Assembly: GCA_017462345.1 (NCBI GenBank)
Contig: JAFTRI010000018.1
Coordinates: 1-64,000, forward strand
Source: Muribaculaceae bacterium
GTDB lineage: Bacteria > Bacteroidota > Bacteroidia > Bacteroidales > Muribaculaceae
Length of the DNA: 64,000 bases
Direction of reading: 5' to 3'
The position numbers and the translations under genes were made by a program. Below are positions 1-7,875 of this stretch, piece after piece; the first letter of the stretch is position 1, and every line of letters begins with the position of its first letter. The notes under the pieces were generated by a model that saw only the letters and a list, made by a program, of their open reading frames with translations, searched no databases and had not been told where the DNA came from.

Positions 1-1
1 G

Positions 2-394
2 TCAGAGACAGCCAGCGAGCAGGAAGCAGTAAACGCATTGCGTTTGCTGAAAGAAAAGGCGGACAAGGCCGAAAGCCTCCAGCTCGCCAGCATTAACGCC
101 CTTGTTGATGGTGCGGTCGCCGACAAGCGTATCACAGCGGACAAAAAGGAGCATTTCGTAAATCTTGGCAAGTCCTCAGGCATTGAGGCTTTGCGTACCA
201 CATTGGAGCTGATGCAACCACAGCACAAGCCCACAGAGGTAATCCATCAGACAGCAGACCAGCCCGCAGGTGGTGAGCACAAGACTTATGCAAAGCTTTC
301 GGATGTCCCGGCAAGTGAAATCCCCACCCTCAAAGAGAGTAATCCCACAGAGTATGCCCGCCTATATAAAGCGGAGTATGATGTAGAAGTTTAA
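2..394 (+). CDS. Phage protease/scaffold protein, C-terminal part (Mu gpI-like), 5' partial
   Basis: The frame is open from the first base of the window, so the TTG at 38 is probably not a start. The visible part is charged and helical (a scaffold-like segment) and ends with a motif rich in Pro and Glu (LSDVPASEIPTLKE) followed by a short tail ending YDVEV. Such tails close Mu-like protease/scaffold proteins that sit directly before the capsid gene, as here (26 bp gap). The protease domain itself would lie to the left of the window. In Mu, gpI cleaves itself and is released during head maturation. The assignment rests on position and on the tail motif, not on a visible active site. Confidence 0.6.
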   Translation, partial: SETASEQEAVNALRLLKEKADKAESLQLASINALVDGAVADKRITADKKEHFVNLGKSSGIEALRTTLELMQPQHKPTEVIHQTADQPAGGEHKTYAKLSDVPASEIPTLKESNPTEYARLYKAEYDVEV

Positions 395-420
395 CCTTAT
401 TAAACAATAATTAAAAAGAA

Positions 421-1497
421 ATGAAACGAATTTTAATGGCTTTTTTAAGTTTGATTTGTGCCGTAGTATTCAATAGTGTAATGGGAGCGACGGTGGGCAC
501 AATTGCAGGGATAACCCCTGTTATTGGTGCCATAGCAGGAAATGTAATACCATTTTTAGCCGGTAGTTTTATCCCCTGTGGGGTTTTGCCCGAAGGAGTT
601 TTTACCGAGATATGGACGGGCGAGATGATAAAGGCGTTCAGAAACGCACCTGAGAGCCTGGGCTGGTATGACAAGATTAAGAGTTATGACCAGTATGTCA
701 ACAATGATGTAATCCACTTTACGGAGCTTGGCGGCGACCCAACCGTATTGGTAAATAACAAGACCTATCCGCTGAATATTGAGGCATTGGAAGATGCGGA
801 TAAGCCAATTTCATTGGATTACTTTGACACAACGGCAACACCTGTAACAGATGACGAGTTGCATGCTTGCAGTTATAACAAGATGGCGAGTGTTCAGGAA
901 CGCCATAAAGAGGCATTGCGTGAGAAAATCCACGAGAAAGCAATCCACGCCATTGCTCCGAGTGCACACACTGCCAACACCCCTGTATTGCTTACAACGG
1001 GTGATGCGACAACTGACGGCACACGCAAGCGATTGACCTTTGCCGACCTATTGGCAGCGAAAGAGGCTTGCGATAAAATGAAGATGCCAAAAAAGGACCG
1101 TATCCTTGTGCTTTGCAGTGAGCATATAAACGACTTGCTTGCTACCGAGCAGAAGTTCAAAGAGCATTACAACATTAACCAGACGGAGGGTAAGATTGCA
1201 CGCTTGTACGGTTTCGATATTTACGAGTATGACAGCACACCTTATTACAAGGTTTCGGGCAAGTCAAAACTTGCTTGGGGAGCAGTTCCTGCTTCTGCTA
1301 CAGACCGCCAGGCTTCAGTGTTCTACTATAATGGCCGAATGATGAAAGCTAACGGCTCAGTACAATTCTATCACAGCGAAGCTTCAAAGGATACTTTATA
1401 CCATCGTAACTTAGTGAACTTCCGCAAGTGGGGCATTTGCTTGCCATTGAAAGCGGAGGGAAGTGTGGGCGCGATTGTGAGTGCACTTAATTCATAA
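421..1497 (+). CDS. Phage major capsid protein
   Basis: 358 residues. After a hydrophobic N-terminal stretch of about 60 residues the protein runs into FTEIWTGEMIKAFR, then a region with VNNDVIHFTELGGDP and LDYFDTTATPVTDDEL, which I recognise as the pattern of Bacteroidetes prophage capsid proteins of the Mu-like class. It would form the icosahedral head shell. Its place directly after the protease/scaffold gene fits. The first 22 residues look like a signal peptide, which is odd for a capsid. A later Met at 481 is an alternative start, but the hydrophobic run continues past it. No separate decoration protein is seen before the lysis genes. Confidence 0.75.
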   Translation: MKRILMAFLSLICAVVFNSVMGATVGTIAGITPVIGAIAGNVIPFLAGSFIPCGVLPEGVFTEIWTGEMIKAFRNAPESLGWYDKIKSYDQYVNNDVIHFTELGGDPTVLVNNKTYPLNIEALEDADKPISLDYFDTTATPVTDDELHACSYNKMASVQERHKEALREKIHEKAIHAIAPSAHTANTPVLLTTGDATTDGTRKRLTFADLLAAKEACDKMKMPKKDRILVLCSEHINDLLATEQKFKEHYNINQTEGKIARLYGFDIYEYDSTPYYKVSGKSKLAWGAVPASATDRQASVFYYNGRMMKANGSVQFYHSEASKDTLYHRNLVNFRKWGICLPLKAEGSVGAIVSALNS

Positions 1498-1506
1498 TGC
1501 ATAATT

Positions 1507-1974
1507 ATGGCAAAGAAACTGAAATATCTTGTTATCCATTGCACAGCCACCCCTGAGGGGCGTGAGGTAAGTGCCGCCGACATAAAGCGGTGGCACACCT
1601 CAGCACCTCCATCGGGCCGAGGTTGGAAACAAGTCGGATATACCGACATGATACATCTTGATGGCAGAGTTGAGCGACTTGTAAATAATAATGAGGACGC
1701 CAATGTGGATCCATGGGAGATTACCAACGGAGCCAAAGGCTATAACTCGTTAAGTCGCCATATCGTGTATGTAGGGGGTGTTGATGCCAACAATGTAAAA
1801 AAAGCGAAGGACACCCGAACCACATCACAGAAAGAGGCGATGAAAAAATATGTGCTTGATTTTCACAATCGATTTCCGAGTGTGAAGATAATAGGACACA
1901 GAGATGTAGCAGCCAAGGCATGCCCGAGTTTTGATGTTGAGCAGTGGTTAGAAGAAATAGGAATTAAACAGTAG
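1507..1974 (+). CDS. Endolysin: N-acetylmuramoyl-L-alanine amidase
   Basis: 155 residues, the size of T7-lysozyme type amidases (Amidase_2 family). Zinc ligands are visible: His11 in VIHCTATPEG, His131 in IIGHRDV and Cys139 in KACPSFDV, the same spacing class as T7 lysozyme. The enzyme cuts the amide bond between N-acetylmuramic acid and the stem peptide at the end of infection. There is no signal peptide, so it needs a holin-type release. It begins 9 bp after the capsid gene and is followed by two membrane proteins that complete a lysis cassette. Placing lysis genes between capsid and tail sheath differs from the Mu order. Confidence 0.92.
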   Translation: MAKKLKYLVIHCTATPEGREVSAADIKRWHTSAPPSGRGWKQVGYTDMIHLDGRVERLVNNNEDANVDPWEITNGAKGYNSLSRHIVYVGGVDANNVKKAKDTRTTSQKEAMKKYVLDFHNRFPSVKIIGHRDVAAKACPSFDVEQWLEEIGIKQ

Positions 1975-1986
1975 AAACAAAACTTA

Positions 1987-2355
1987 ATGAGTGGCGAACT
2001 GCTAAATATCATATTACCATTAATAGCCGCAATAGTTACAGCCCCCGTTGCGTCATGGCTCACGAGCCGATTGCAGAAGCGCGAGTATGAGGAAAAGATA
2101 CGTCAGCTTCATGCCGAGGTCGAAAAGGTTAAGAGCGAAGTTAAAAGCAATGAGCTGGAGAATGTGCGCAAGGCGAGCAATATGTTGATGGAGCAGATCG
2201 TGGAGCCATTAAGGAAAGAGATGACACGCCTAAGAAATGAAGTCAACAGATTTAGGAAAGCCCTTGAAGATATACCTCGCTGTCCTCATGCTGACGAGTG
2301 CCCTGTTCAGTTCAAGTTGCGGGAGCTCGAAAAAAGCGACACAGATAACGGATAA
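1987..2355 (+). CDS. Phage membrane-anchored coiled-coil protein (holin or inner-membrane spanin candidate)
   Basis: 122 residues. Residues 5-25 form one hydrophobic segment (LLNIILPLIAAIVTAPVASW), followed by a long charged heptad-like region (about 30-95) and a short Cys pair near the end (RCPHADECPV). One N-terminal membrane segment plus a coiled coil is the layout of Rz-type inner-membrane spanins. The position after the endolysin also allows a holin role. Its last 119 bp overlap, in another frame, the start of a lipoprotein gene, as Rz1 lies inside Rz. No sequence family is recognised with certainty. Confidence 0.6.
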   Translation: MSGELLNIILPLIAAIVTAPVASWLTSRLQKREYEEKIRQLHAEVEKVKSEVKSNELENVRKASNMLMEQIVEPLRKEMTRLRNEVNRFRKALEDIPRCPHADECPVQFKLRELEKSDTDNG

Positions 2356-2767
2356 CAGCGAGATGTCGCAGAGCTACAGAACCACCGAAGCGGATAGTGT
2401 GAAGCGGGAGCAAGTCGCCACCATGGTGGAGGATAACAGAACCGACATAGAGATGGTGACGCACTGGGTAATCTATGACACCGCACGAGGCGACACAACC
2501 ACAACGAAGCCACCGATACTGGCTGAGGGGCATACAGAACAGCGGAGCAGATCGGCAAGCCGGCGCGAGGTCGAGACTAATGACACTCAAAAAGGCGCGA
2601 CCTCCCGGAATATCGAGTCGGAAGCGACGAAACAGACCGATATAGAGACGGAGGAGCAGCGGGAAACAAAAGCCGGAGCCGACGGCTTCGATAAGCTGGC
2701 ACTATTGATGCTCGTAGCGGTGGGTGTGGGAGTGGTGTATCTTGTGCGGCGAAAAAAGAGTAATTAA
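2237..2767 (+). CDS. Lipoprotein with C-terminal membrane segment (spanin candidate)
   Basis: 176 residues. The start is fixed by a signal peptide: a basic N-terminus, the hydrophobic run YLAVLMLTSALF, then a lipid-attachment Cys28 (FSSSCGSSKK). The middle is hydrophilic and rich in Glu, Thr and Arg. Residues about 152-170 form a second hydrophobic segment (KLALLMLVAVGVGVVYLV) ending RRKK. A lipid anchor at one end and a membrane helix at the other is the layout of one-piece u-spanins such as T1 gp11, which link outer and inner membranes and fuse them at lysis. The gene starts 119 bp inside the previous gene in another frame, an arrangement more typical of Rz/Rz1 pairs. Function is inferred from architecture and position. 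Confidence 0.65.
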   Translation: MKSTDLGKPLKIYLAVLMLTSALFSSSCGSSKKATQITDNSEMSQSYRTTEADSVKREQVATMVEDNRTDIEMVTHWVIYDTARGDTTTTKPPILAEGHTEQRSRSASRREVETNDTQKGATSRNIESEATKQTDIETEEQRETKAGADGFDKLALLMLVAVGVGVVYLVRRKKSN

Positions 2768-2799
2768 CAACGATTAAACGAATTAAAAACATAAAAATA

Positions 2800-3051
2800 A
2801 TGGCAAAGAAAGATGAAACCCCTGCTGAGGTTGTCCCCGCAGCAGAAAGTGAAAAGAAAACCGAGAAGACTGCAACCGAGAAAAGCGGGAGAGGCAGTGT
2901 ATTGGAAAAGGTGGGAAAAGCAGCGATAAAAGAGCATGGGTTGAAGGAGGCGTTTGTGGCGAGCGACGGGACTGTGTTCCGCACCGAGAACGATGCTAAG
3001 AACTATGCCGCCAACCTTAAAAACAAGAGTATTCTAACCGTTAAGGAGTAA
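2800..3051 (+). CDS. Small phage structural-region protein of unknown function
   Basis: 83 residues. The first 30 are low-complexity and charged (Lys, Glu, Ala, Pro), followed by a compact region with HGLKEAFVASDGTVF and ENDAKNYAANL. The second half resembles short proteins that carry a displayed residue or label just before the sheath gene in Mu-like phages. It lies 5 bp before the sheath gene and is surely co-transcribed with it. I do not recognise a named family. Confidence 0.55.
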   Translation: MAKKDETPAEVVPAAESEKKTEKTATEKSGRGSVLEKVGKAAIKEHGLKEAFVASDGTVFRTENDAKNYAANLKNKSILTVKE

Positions 3052-3056
3052 CGACA

Positions 3057-4229
3057 ATGCATAAATTAGAGATAATAAGAGAGAACGGTAATGTCCCTAA
3101 GAGTCTTGCAGGGGAGGATCATGTGACGGGGCTTGTGTTTTACATGGCCGAGGGCGAAATCCCGGCAGCGTTCAAACAGGAACGCGTGCAGGCTATTTCG
3201 ACTATTGACAGAGCCGAAGCATTGGGTATTACTGCTGATGCGGAAAGCTGGGCGGTGAAGGTGCTACATTATCAGCTTTCGGAGATCTTCCGTATCAACC
3301 CCGCCATATCGCTTTATTTGGGTGTGTTTACGAAGCCTGATGCCTACACCTTTGTAGAGATTAAGACCGTGCAGAACTATGCCGGCGGTCGTATTCGCCA
3401 GATGGGAGTTTGGTGTGGAGAGAAAGCTTTCGCAGCTGCTGATGTGGTGACTATTCAGGGAGTGGCAGATGCTCTTGATAAGGTAAATGCCCCTTTGTCG
3501 GTGCTATATGCGCCAAAAGTGGAGGATGTGACAAAACTCCCGACTGATGTAGCAGGAGCAAATCAGTTCCGTGTAAGTGTCGTTATAGGTCAAGCCGGTA
3601 GCGGAACAGGTGCAGAGCTCTACACCGCGGAAGCAAACAAGACAGTCAAATCGACAGTTTCGTGTCTTGGTGTGATGCTTGGATTGTTGTCCGCTGCAAA
3701 GGTGCACCAATCTATCAGCTGGGTAAAGAACTTCGCCACAGGCGTAACCTTGCCGGCTTTTGGAGACGGAACACTTTATCGCAACCTTGATGGAGCTCTC
3801 GTTGAACAGTTAGACGCAGCCCGTTATATGTTCCTTGTAACCCAAATCGGACAGTCGGGCAGTTATGTGAACGACAGCCACACGATGGACACTGCCACCA
3901 GCGACTACGCAATGATTGAGAGTGTGCGTACAATGGATAAGGCGGTGCGTGGTGTTCGTACCTATTTGACCCCAGAATTTGGCGGTAATGTGTACATAGA
4001 CGCAAGCACAGGGAAGATGCAGGCGTTCAGTGTTGCCCACCTTGAAACAACGGCAAACAAAGCCCTTGAGGATATGGAAAAGGGGGGCGAGTTGAGCGGC
4101 TATAAGGGAGAGATAGACCCGGAACAGGATGTGTTAAGCACCGGAGAGGTAGAAATCGTTATCAAGCAGGTAGCTGTGGGCGTGATGCGAAAAATCAAAG
4201 TAAGAATCGGATTTGCAAAATCAGTATAA
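3057..4229 (+). CDS. Contractile tail sheath protein (DUF2586-type)
   Basis: 390 residues. The pattern (TGLVFYMAEG near the N-terminus, a central region with YLTPEFGGNVYIDASTGKM, and a C-terminal domain ending in paired beta strands VEIVIKQVAVGVMRKIKVRI) fits the DUF2586 sheath proteins of Bacteroidetes phages. It would polymerise around the tail tube and contract on infection. It lies 2 bp before the tail-tube gene, as sheath and tube genes usually do. It makes this a myovirus-type tail. Confidence 0.8.
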   Translation: MHKLEIIRENGNVPKSLAGEDHVTGLVFYMAEGEIPAAFKQERVQAISTIDRAEALGITADAESWAVKVLHYQLSEIFRINPAISLYLGVFTKPDAYTFVEIKTVQNYAGGRIRQMGVWCGEKAFAAADVVTIQGVADALDKVNAPLSVLYAPKVEDVTKLPTDVAGANQFRVSVVIGQAGSGTGAELYTAEANKTVKSTVSCLGVMLGLLSAAKVHQSISWVKNFATGVTLPAFGDGTLYRNLDGALVEQLDAARYMFLVTQIGQSGSYVNDSHTMDTATSDYAMIESVRTMDKAVRGVRTYLTPEFGGNVYIDASTGKMQAFSVAHLETTANKALEDMEKGGELSGYKGEIDPEQDVLSTGEVEIVIKQVAVGVMRKIKVRIGFAKSV

Positions 4230-4231
4230 CA

Positions 4232-4672
4232 ATGGCAAGTGTAATCAATAATGGCATTCCTTTGGTGAATGGAGCGTTATACTCGTGGGCTGACATTGTG
4301 GCAGCGATAAGCGGTGTACCTGTAACGGGCATTACCGGGATCGAGTATGGCGAAGATCAAGAGGTAGTAAACAAGTATGGAGCAGGTCGCCACCCGGTGG
4401 GTCGCGCCAAGGGGCGAATAACGCCGAGCGCAAAGATCACTCTCTACCAGGAGGAGGTCGAAGCTTTGCAGCGACAAGCGCCTAACGGCAGGTTGCAGGA
4501 TATCGCCCCCTTTGACATTACAGTTACCTATCTGCCGGATAGTGGCATTGTAACGGTAGATAAGATACGAAACTGTCAATTTAAGGCGAATAGCCGTAAG
4601 TGGAAAGAGGGAGATACCGGTCAGGAGGTAGAGCTTGAACTTGTGCCGTCGCATATAGAGTGGAACAAGTGA
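4232..4672 (+). CDS. Tail tube protein
   Basis: 146 residues, the usual size for Mu gpM-like and P2 FII-like tube proteins. Features include YSWADIVAAISGVPVTGITGIEYGE in two runs, a loop with GAGRHPVGRAKG, and a C-terminal strand ending VELELVPSHIEW. The protein would form the hexameric rings of the inner tube. It directly follows the sheath gene and is followed by a hairpin (4699-4738) and the tail-assembly chaperone gene. Confidence 0.8.
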   Translation: MASVINNGIPLVNGALYSWADIVAAISGVPVTGITGIEYGEDQEVVNKYGAGRHPVGRAKGRITPSAKITLYQEEVEALQRQAPNGRLQDIAPFDITVTYLPDSGIVTVDKIRNCQFKANSRKWKEGDTGQEVELELVPSHIEWNK

Positions 4673-4698
4673 TAGATATTAAGTAATAAAACAAAAAC

Positions 4699-4738
4699 GA
4701 CCTTAGGGTCAATTAGGGTCGCTAATGGCTCTAAGGTC
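4699..4738 (+). promoter_or_regulatory. Inverted repeat between tail tube and chaperone genes
   Basis: GACCTTAG (4699-4706) pairs with CTAAGGTC (4731-4738), an 8-bp stem around a 24-base loop. The loop contains a second short repeat, TTAGGGTC twice. There is no T run after the stem, so it is more likely an RNA processing or stability element, or a partial terminator that lowers chaperone expression relative to tube protein. Confidence 0.4.
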
Positions 4739-4761
4739 AAATTAATAACAGTAGAAAAATT

Positions 4762-5100
4762 ATGGAAGAAACAGTAAAAACAGGAGAAACCTTTGATGGC
4801 GGAGTAACCGAGGAACAGATTAATCAATGGAAAGGGCGATATGGGAAAGTTGTGAGAATCGATGTTGTGGATGCCGGCGATTTACATGTGGGCTATTTCC
4901 ACCGCCCCCGACTTGAAACAATGAGTGCTGTTGCAAAGATGGCAAAGAGTGACGAGTTGAAAAGCTCGGAGGTGATGTTTGATAACTGTTGGCTTGGCGG
5001 TAGCGAGGCCATGCGCAAAGATGCGGTGCTCTTTTTGGAGGCGACAAAGCAGTTGGGTACAATGCTTAACAGTTGCCGCTCAAGCCTAAAAAACTTGTAG
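4762..5100 (+). CDS. Tail assembly chaperone, short form
   Basis: 112 residues, acidic, beginning MEETVKTGETFDGG. It sits between tube and tape measure, the place of the Mu gp41 and lambda G chaperones that hold the tape measure protein while the tube assembles. It stops at a TAG (5098-5100) four bases after a perfect slippery heptamer (5088-5094). The function is inferred from position, size and the frameshift site, since chaperone sequences vary widely. Confidence 0.7.
   Translation: MEETVKTGETFDGGVTEEQINQWKGRYGKVVRIDVVDAGDLHVGYFHRPRLETMSAVAKMAKSDELKSSEVMFDNCWLGGSEAMRKDAVLFLEATKQLGTMLNSCRSSLKNL
5088..5094 (+). promoter_or_regulatory. -1 programmed frameshift slippery site (A AAA AAC)
   Basis: In the frame of the short chaperone the codons read CTA AAA AAC TTG TAG, so the heptamer A-AAA-AAC is in the canonical register for -1 slippage. 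After slipping, reading goes on in the frame of the downstream ORF (CTT GTA GAG ...). That ORF has no good start codon of its own. Tail-chaperone frameshifting is well known in lambda (G/GT) and Mu-like phages. Confidence 0.85.
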
Positions 5101-5312
5101 AGGCGCAACTGTTATCGGATCGTGACGAAGAGGACGGATTTGAAAAAGGTTGTGCCTTGATAAGGTCGAATTTGGGGATTGACCCGACGATATGCAGTTA
5201 TGAGGATTGGGCAGCAAATTATGCGCAAGCCTTGTGGCTGGAAAAGTGGAGGTTGAAAAATCTAAATGAGATGATAGCGAGGATGTTCAGCACGGAAGGG
5301 AAAAAGCATTAA
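5094..5312 (+). CDS. Tail assembly chaperone, frameshift extension (GT-like)
   Basis: About 72 residues in the -1 frame (LVEAQLLSDRDEEDG to STEGKKH). They would be made only as the C-terminal part of a fusion of about 183 residues with the preceding ORF. The only in-frame start available at the left edge is a TTG at 5073, inside the upstream gene, with no ribosome site. The extension contains YEDWAANYAQALWLEKWRL, a helical Trp-rich segment as expected for a T domain that contacts the tape measure protein. By family knowledge, a minority of ribosomes would make the long form. Confidence 0.75.
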   Translation, partial: LVEAQLLSDRDEEDGFEKGCALIRSNLGIDPTICSYEDWAANYAQALWLEKWRLKNLNEMIARMFSTEGKKH

Positions 5313-5452
5313 GCCTTTTTGCGAAATAATTTAATGAATGGTTTAATCGCCCCTTGATAAATAAACCAAAGGAATAAAAAAGGGACGCAGATGACCAGTA
5401 GAAACTGAATAATCACGCCTAAATATCCAATTATGGCAACGATTAAATCCAT
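5309..5452 (-). CDS. Small membrane protein on the opposite strand (moron candidate)
   Basis: 47 residues starting at 5452 and ending at a TAA (5309-5311). Residues about 3-33 are almost wholly hydrophobic (GYLGVIIQFLLVICVPFLF), followed by a basic end (KLFRKKA), so it should be a one- or two-pass inner-membrane protein with its C-terminus inside. It is the only minus-strand gene in this late operon. A full Bacteroidetes-type promoter lies just upstream on the same strand (5474-5503). Independent promoters and opposite orientation mark morons, which are often expressed in the lysogen and protect against other phages or alter the host envelope. No family is recognised; the gene call rests on composition, promoter and lack of other use of the gap. 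Confidence 0.6.
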   Translation of the reverse strand: MDLIVAIIGYLGVIIQFLLVICVPFLFLWFIYQGAIKPFIKLFRKKA

Positions 5453-5473
5453 TGTTAAATAATTACTTCGCTA

Positions 5474-5503
5474 CAAAAGTATAAAAATTATTCTATATGT
5501 CAA
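5474..5503 (-). promoter_or_regulatory. Promoter of the minus-strand small membrane protein
   Basis: On the minus strand TTGACA (5498-5503) lies upstream of TACTTTTG (5474-5481), a match to the Bacteroidetes -7 consensus TAnnTTTG at a normal distance. The predicted transcript starts near 5467, about 15 bases before the ATG at 5452. The -33 part overlaps the first codons of the tape measure gene on the other strand. Confidence 0.6.
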
Positions 5504-7875
5504 GCATTTTTGATTATCAATTTAATGTTGGTGGTAATTTTACCGCTGCGATGGACGGAATGGCAGAGAGCACAGGTCGTTTTAATGCTGCCGTAGAAAC
5601 CAGCACAAAAGGTCTGTCAAAGTGGGAACAGAAGCTTGCTGCTTTCGGTTTGATAACAGATTATATGGAACGCTTAGACAGGACTGTACAGCAGTTCAGT
5701 TCTTCGGGTATTGCTCTTGACAGCCAGATGCATGACCTGAGTGCTGTTGCCGGTGTTGTGGGAGAAGACCTTAAAAAGATTGAGGGTTATGCGAGGGAGA
5801 GTGCAAAGGCTTTCGGGACTGATGCCGCGGTAGCAGTGGAGGGATATAAGTTGCTGCTTGGGCAGTTAACACCGGAATTGGCAAAATGCCCGGAAGCATT
5901 AAAAGCGATGGGTGAAAGTGTTCAGGTGACAAGTAAGCTGATGGGGAATGACGGTGTTGCCGCAGCGGAGGTATTAACGACGGCTATGAACCAATATGGT
6001 GTGAGCCTTGATGACCCAATGGAAGCCAGCAGGAAAATGGCTGAGATGATGAATGTGATGGCGGCTGCGGGACAGGAGGGAAGCGCAGAGTTGCCGGCTC
6101 AAAAGGTGGCATTGGAACAGTGTGGTATGGCTGCGAAGGCTGCGAATGTGGCTTTTGAGGAAACGGCTGCTGCTATTCAGGTATTAGACAAAGCAGGCAA
6201 AAAAGGTAGTGAGGGCGGTGTTGCCTTGCGTAACACGCTTGCCATACTTGGGCAAGGCCGTTTCTTACCGAAACAAACACAGGAGGAACTTGCAGCAGCG
6301 GGTATTGATATCAACAAACTTGCAGATACCAGTTTGAGCCTAAAAGAGCGGTTGGATATGCTAAAGCCGGTGATGACAGATGCTGCGTTGTTCTCGAAAT
6401 TGTTTGGGATGGAGAATGCGAATGCAGCGAGGGCATTGGTACAGGGGAGTGATGAGCTTGGGAGACTTACGACAGCGATAACCGGGACGTCATCGGCGGA
6501 GGAGCAGGCTGCGGTTGTAATGGATAGTTACGCAGAACGCCAGGCTCGAATAAACCAAAAGTTTGAGGATTTTAAGATAAGCATTTTCCAAGCTACAGGT
6601 GATTTGAGTATATGGATAACTACAATAATGGGGGCCCTTGTGCCATTATCACAAATATTCCCACTGCTGCAAGGTATGTGGACGGGTATGAAAGCCATTA
6701 AAAACTTGCAATGGGCATCTATGTGGTCAAGCATACGAGGCTTTTTATATGCAAGCCGGATACAAATGCTTTTGATTAATAAAGAATTATTAACTGGTCA
6801 AATTCGTTCTGCAGGATTTCTCGTGAACATCATGCGAGCAACCGTGGGGATTGTGCGATTTGCTACAGTGGGAATATTTCAAGCGTTGAAAGGATTGGGT
6901 GCATTATTGCTGTCGTTTATTACTACCGGAGGCGCATCAACTGCATTTGCGACCACCGCATCAATTTCTTTTGGCATATTTAAGCAAACGGCAGTGTCAG
7001 CATGTCGAGCCGTCAGTGTTGCAATAATGAATATCCCAATTATAGGGTGGATTGCAGCAATCATTACAGGATTAATCGCAATTTTCCAGTATTTATGGAA
7101 CAATTGTGAGGAGTTCCGTGCGTTTCTGTATGGGATATGGGAAGTCATAAAAGTTACAGTTGGAACACTTTGGGATTTTATTGTGTCGCGTATTACAGAA
7201 ATATGGACATCAATAAAAAATGGAGCTCTTTATGTATGGGGTATAATCAAACCTATTTTTGACAAAATATGGACCTGGATACAGAATTTGATCCGTTTCG
7301 TTATAAGTATCCCCTCGCGCATTTATAAAGCCATAATTTCAGCATGGAGATATGTCAAAGGATTGTTGTCCTCGGCATACCGATGGTTGTCTAATTCTAT
7401 CTTTAAGCCTATAATTGGTTTTTTTACAAATCTATACTCAAAATATGTAAAGCCTGTCCTTGACAAGATTGTTTCACTTATGGGTAAGATTTTCAATCCA
7501 ATAATTGAACTATGGAATAAACTCACTGGCGATGCCGTAAGCGCATTTAAGGCAGGAGCAGAAAAGGGCAGAAAATCATTCCAAGAGGATCAAAACGAAC
7601 CGGATGATCCTCTTGGAGATATACCATTAGGAGACATACCATTAGGAGATATACCAACCATTCCGACGACCTTGGATCCGACAGCAGGTACTCTTGGTAA
7701 AGTTGGTAACCAATCAGCTACCAACTATAAAATAAAGAATATAACGGTAAATATTGATAAACTTATCGAACGTTTTGAGATACATACCACCAATTTGCAG
7801 GGCGACATTTCGCGTGTAAAAGACTTAGTAAGTGAAGCCTTATTATCAGCATTGAACGATGTAAATTTAGCATAA
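5497..7875 (+). CDS. Tail tape measure protein
   Basis: 792 residues, the longest tail gene, placed right after the chaperone pair. The N-terminal 350 residues are helical and Ala-rich with the pattern of phage tape measure proteins (MHDLSAVAGVVGEDL, AAAEVLTTAMNQYGV, AAAIQVLDKAGKKGSEGG). Residues about 365-540 carry several hydrophobic segments, as in tape measures that insert in the membrane during DNA injection. The next 150 residues are Trp-rich amphipathic repeats. Near residues 705-723 the unit LGDIP occurs three times in a row. It sets tail length and passes with the DNA. Confidence 0.9.
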   Translation: MSSIFDYQFNVGGNFTAAMDGMAESTGRFNAAVETSTKGLSKWEQKLAAFGLITDYMERLDRTVQQFSSSGIALDSQMHDLSAVAGVVGEDLKKIEGYARESAKAFGTDAAVAVEGYKLLLGQLTPELAKCPEALKAMGESVQVTSKLMGNDGVAAAEVLTTAMNQYGVSLDDPMEASRKMAEMMNVMAAAGQEGSAELPAQKVALEQCGMAAKAANVAFEETAAAIQVLDKAGKKGSEGGVALRNTLAILGQGRFLPKQTQEELAAAGIDINKLADTSLSLKERLDMLKPVMTDAALFSKLFGMENANAARALVQGSDELGRLTTAITGTSSAEEQAAVVMDSYAERQARINQKFEDFKISIFQATGDLSIWITTIMGALVPLSQIFPLLQGMWTGMKAIKNLQWASMWSSIRGFLYASRIQMLLINKELLTGQIRSAGFLVNIMRATVGIVRFATVGIFQALKGLGALLLSFITTGGASTAFATTASISFGIFKQTAVSACRAVSVAIMNIPIIGWIAAIITGLIAIFQYLWNNCEEFRAFLYGIWEVIKVTVGTLWDFIVSRITEIWTSIKNGALYVWGIIKPIFDKIWTWIQNLIRFVISIPSRIYKAIISAWRYVKGLLSSAYRWLSNSIFKPIIGFFTNLYSKYVKPVLDKIVSLMGKIFNPIIELWNKLTGDAVSAFKAGAEKGRKSFQEDQNEPDDPLGDIPLGDIPLGDIPTIPTTLDPTAGTLGKVGNQSATNYKIKNITVNIDKLIERFEIHTTNLQGDISRVKDLVSEALLSALNDVNLA

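Noticed and set aside
5073-5312. Independent gene starting at the TTG at 5073
   Set aside because: The start lies inside the upstream gene with no ribosome site; the frameshift site explains the frame better.
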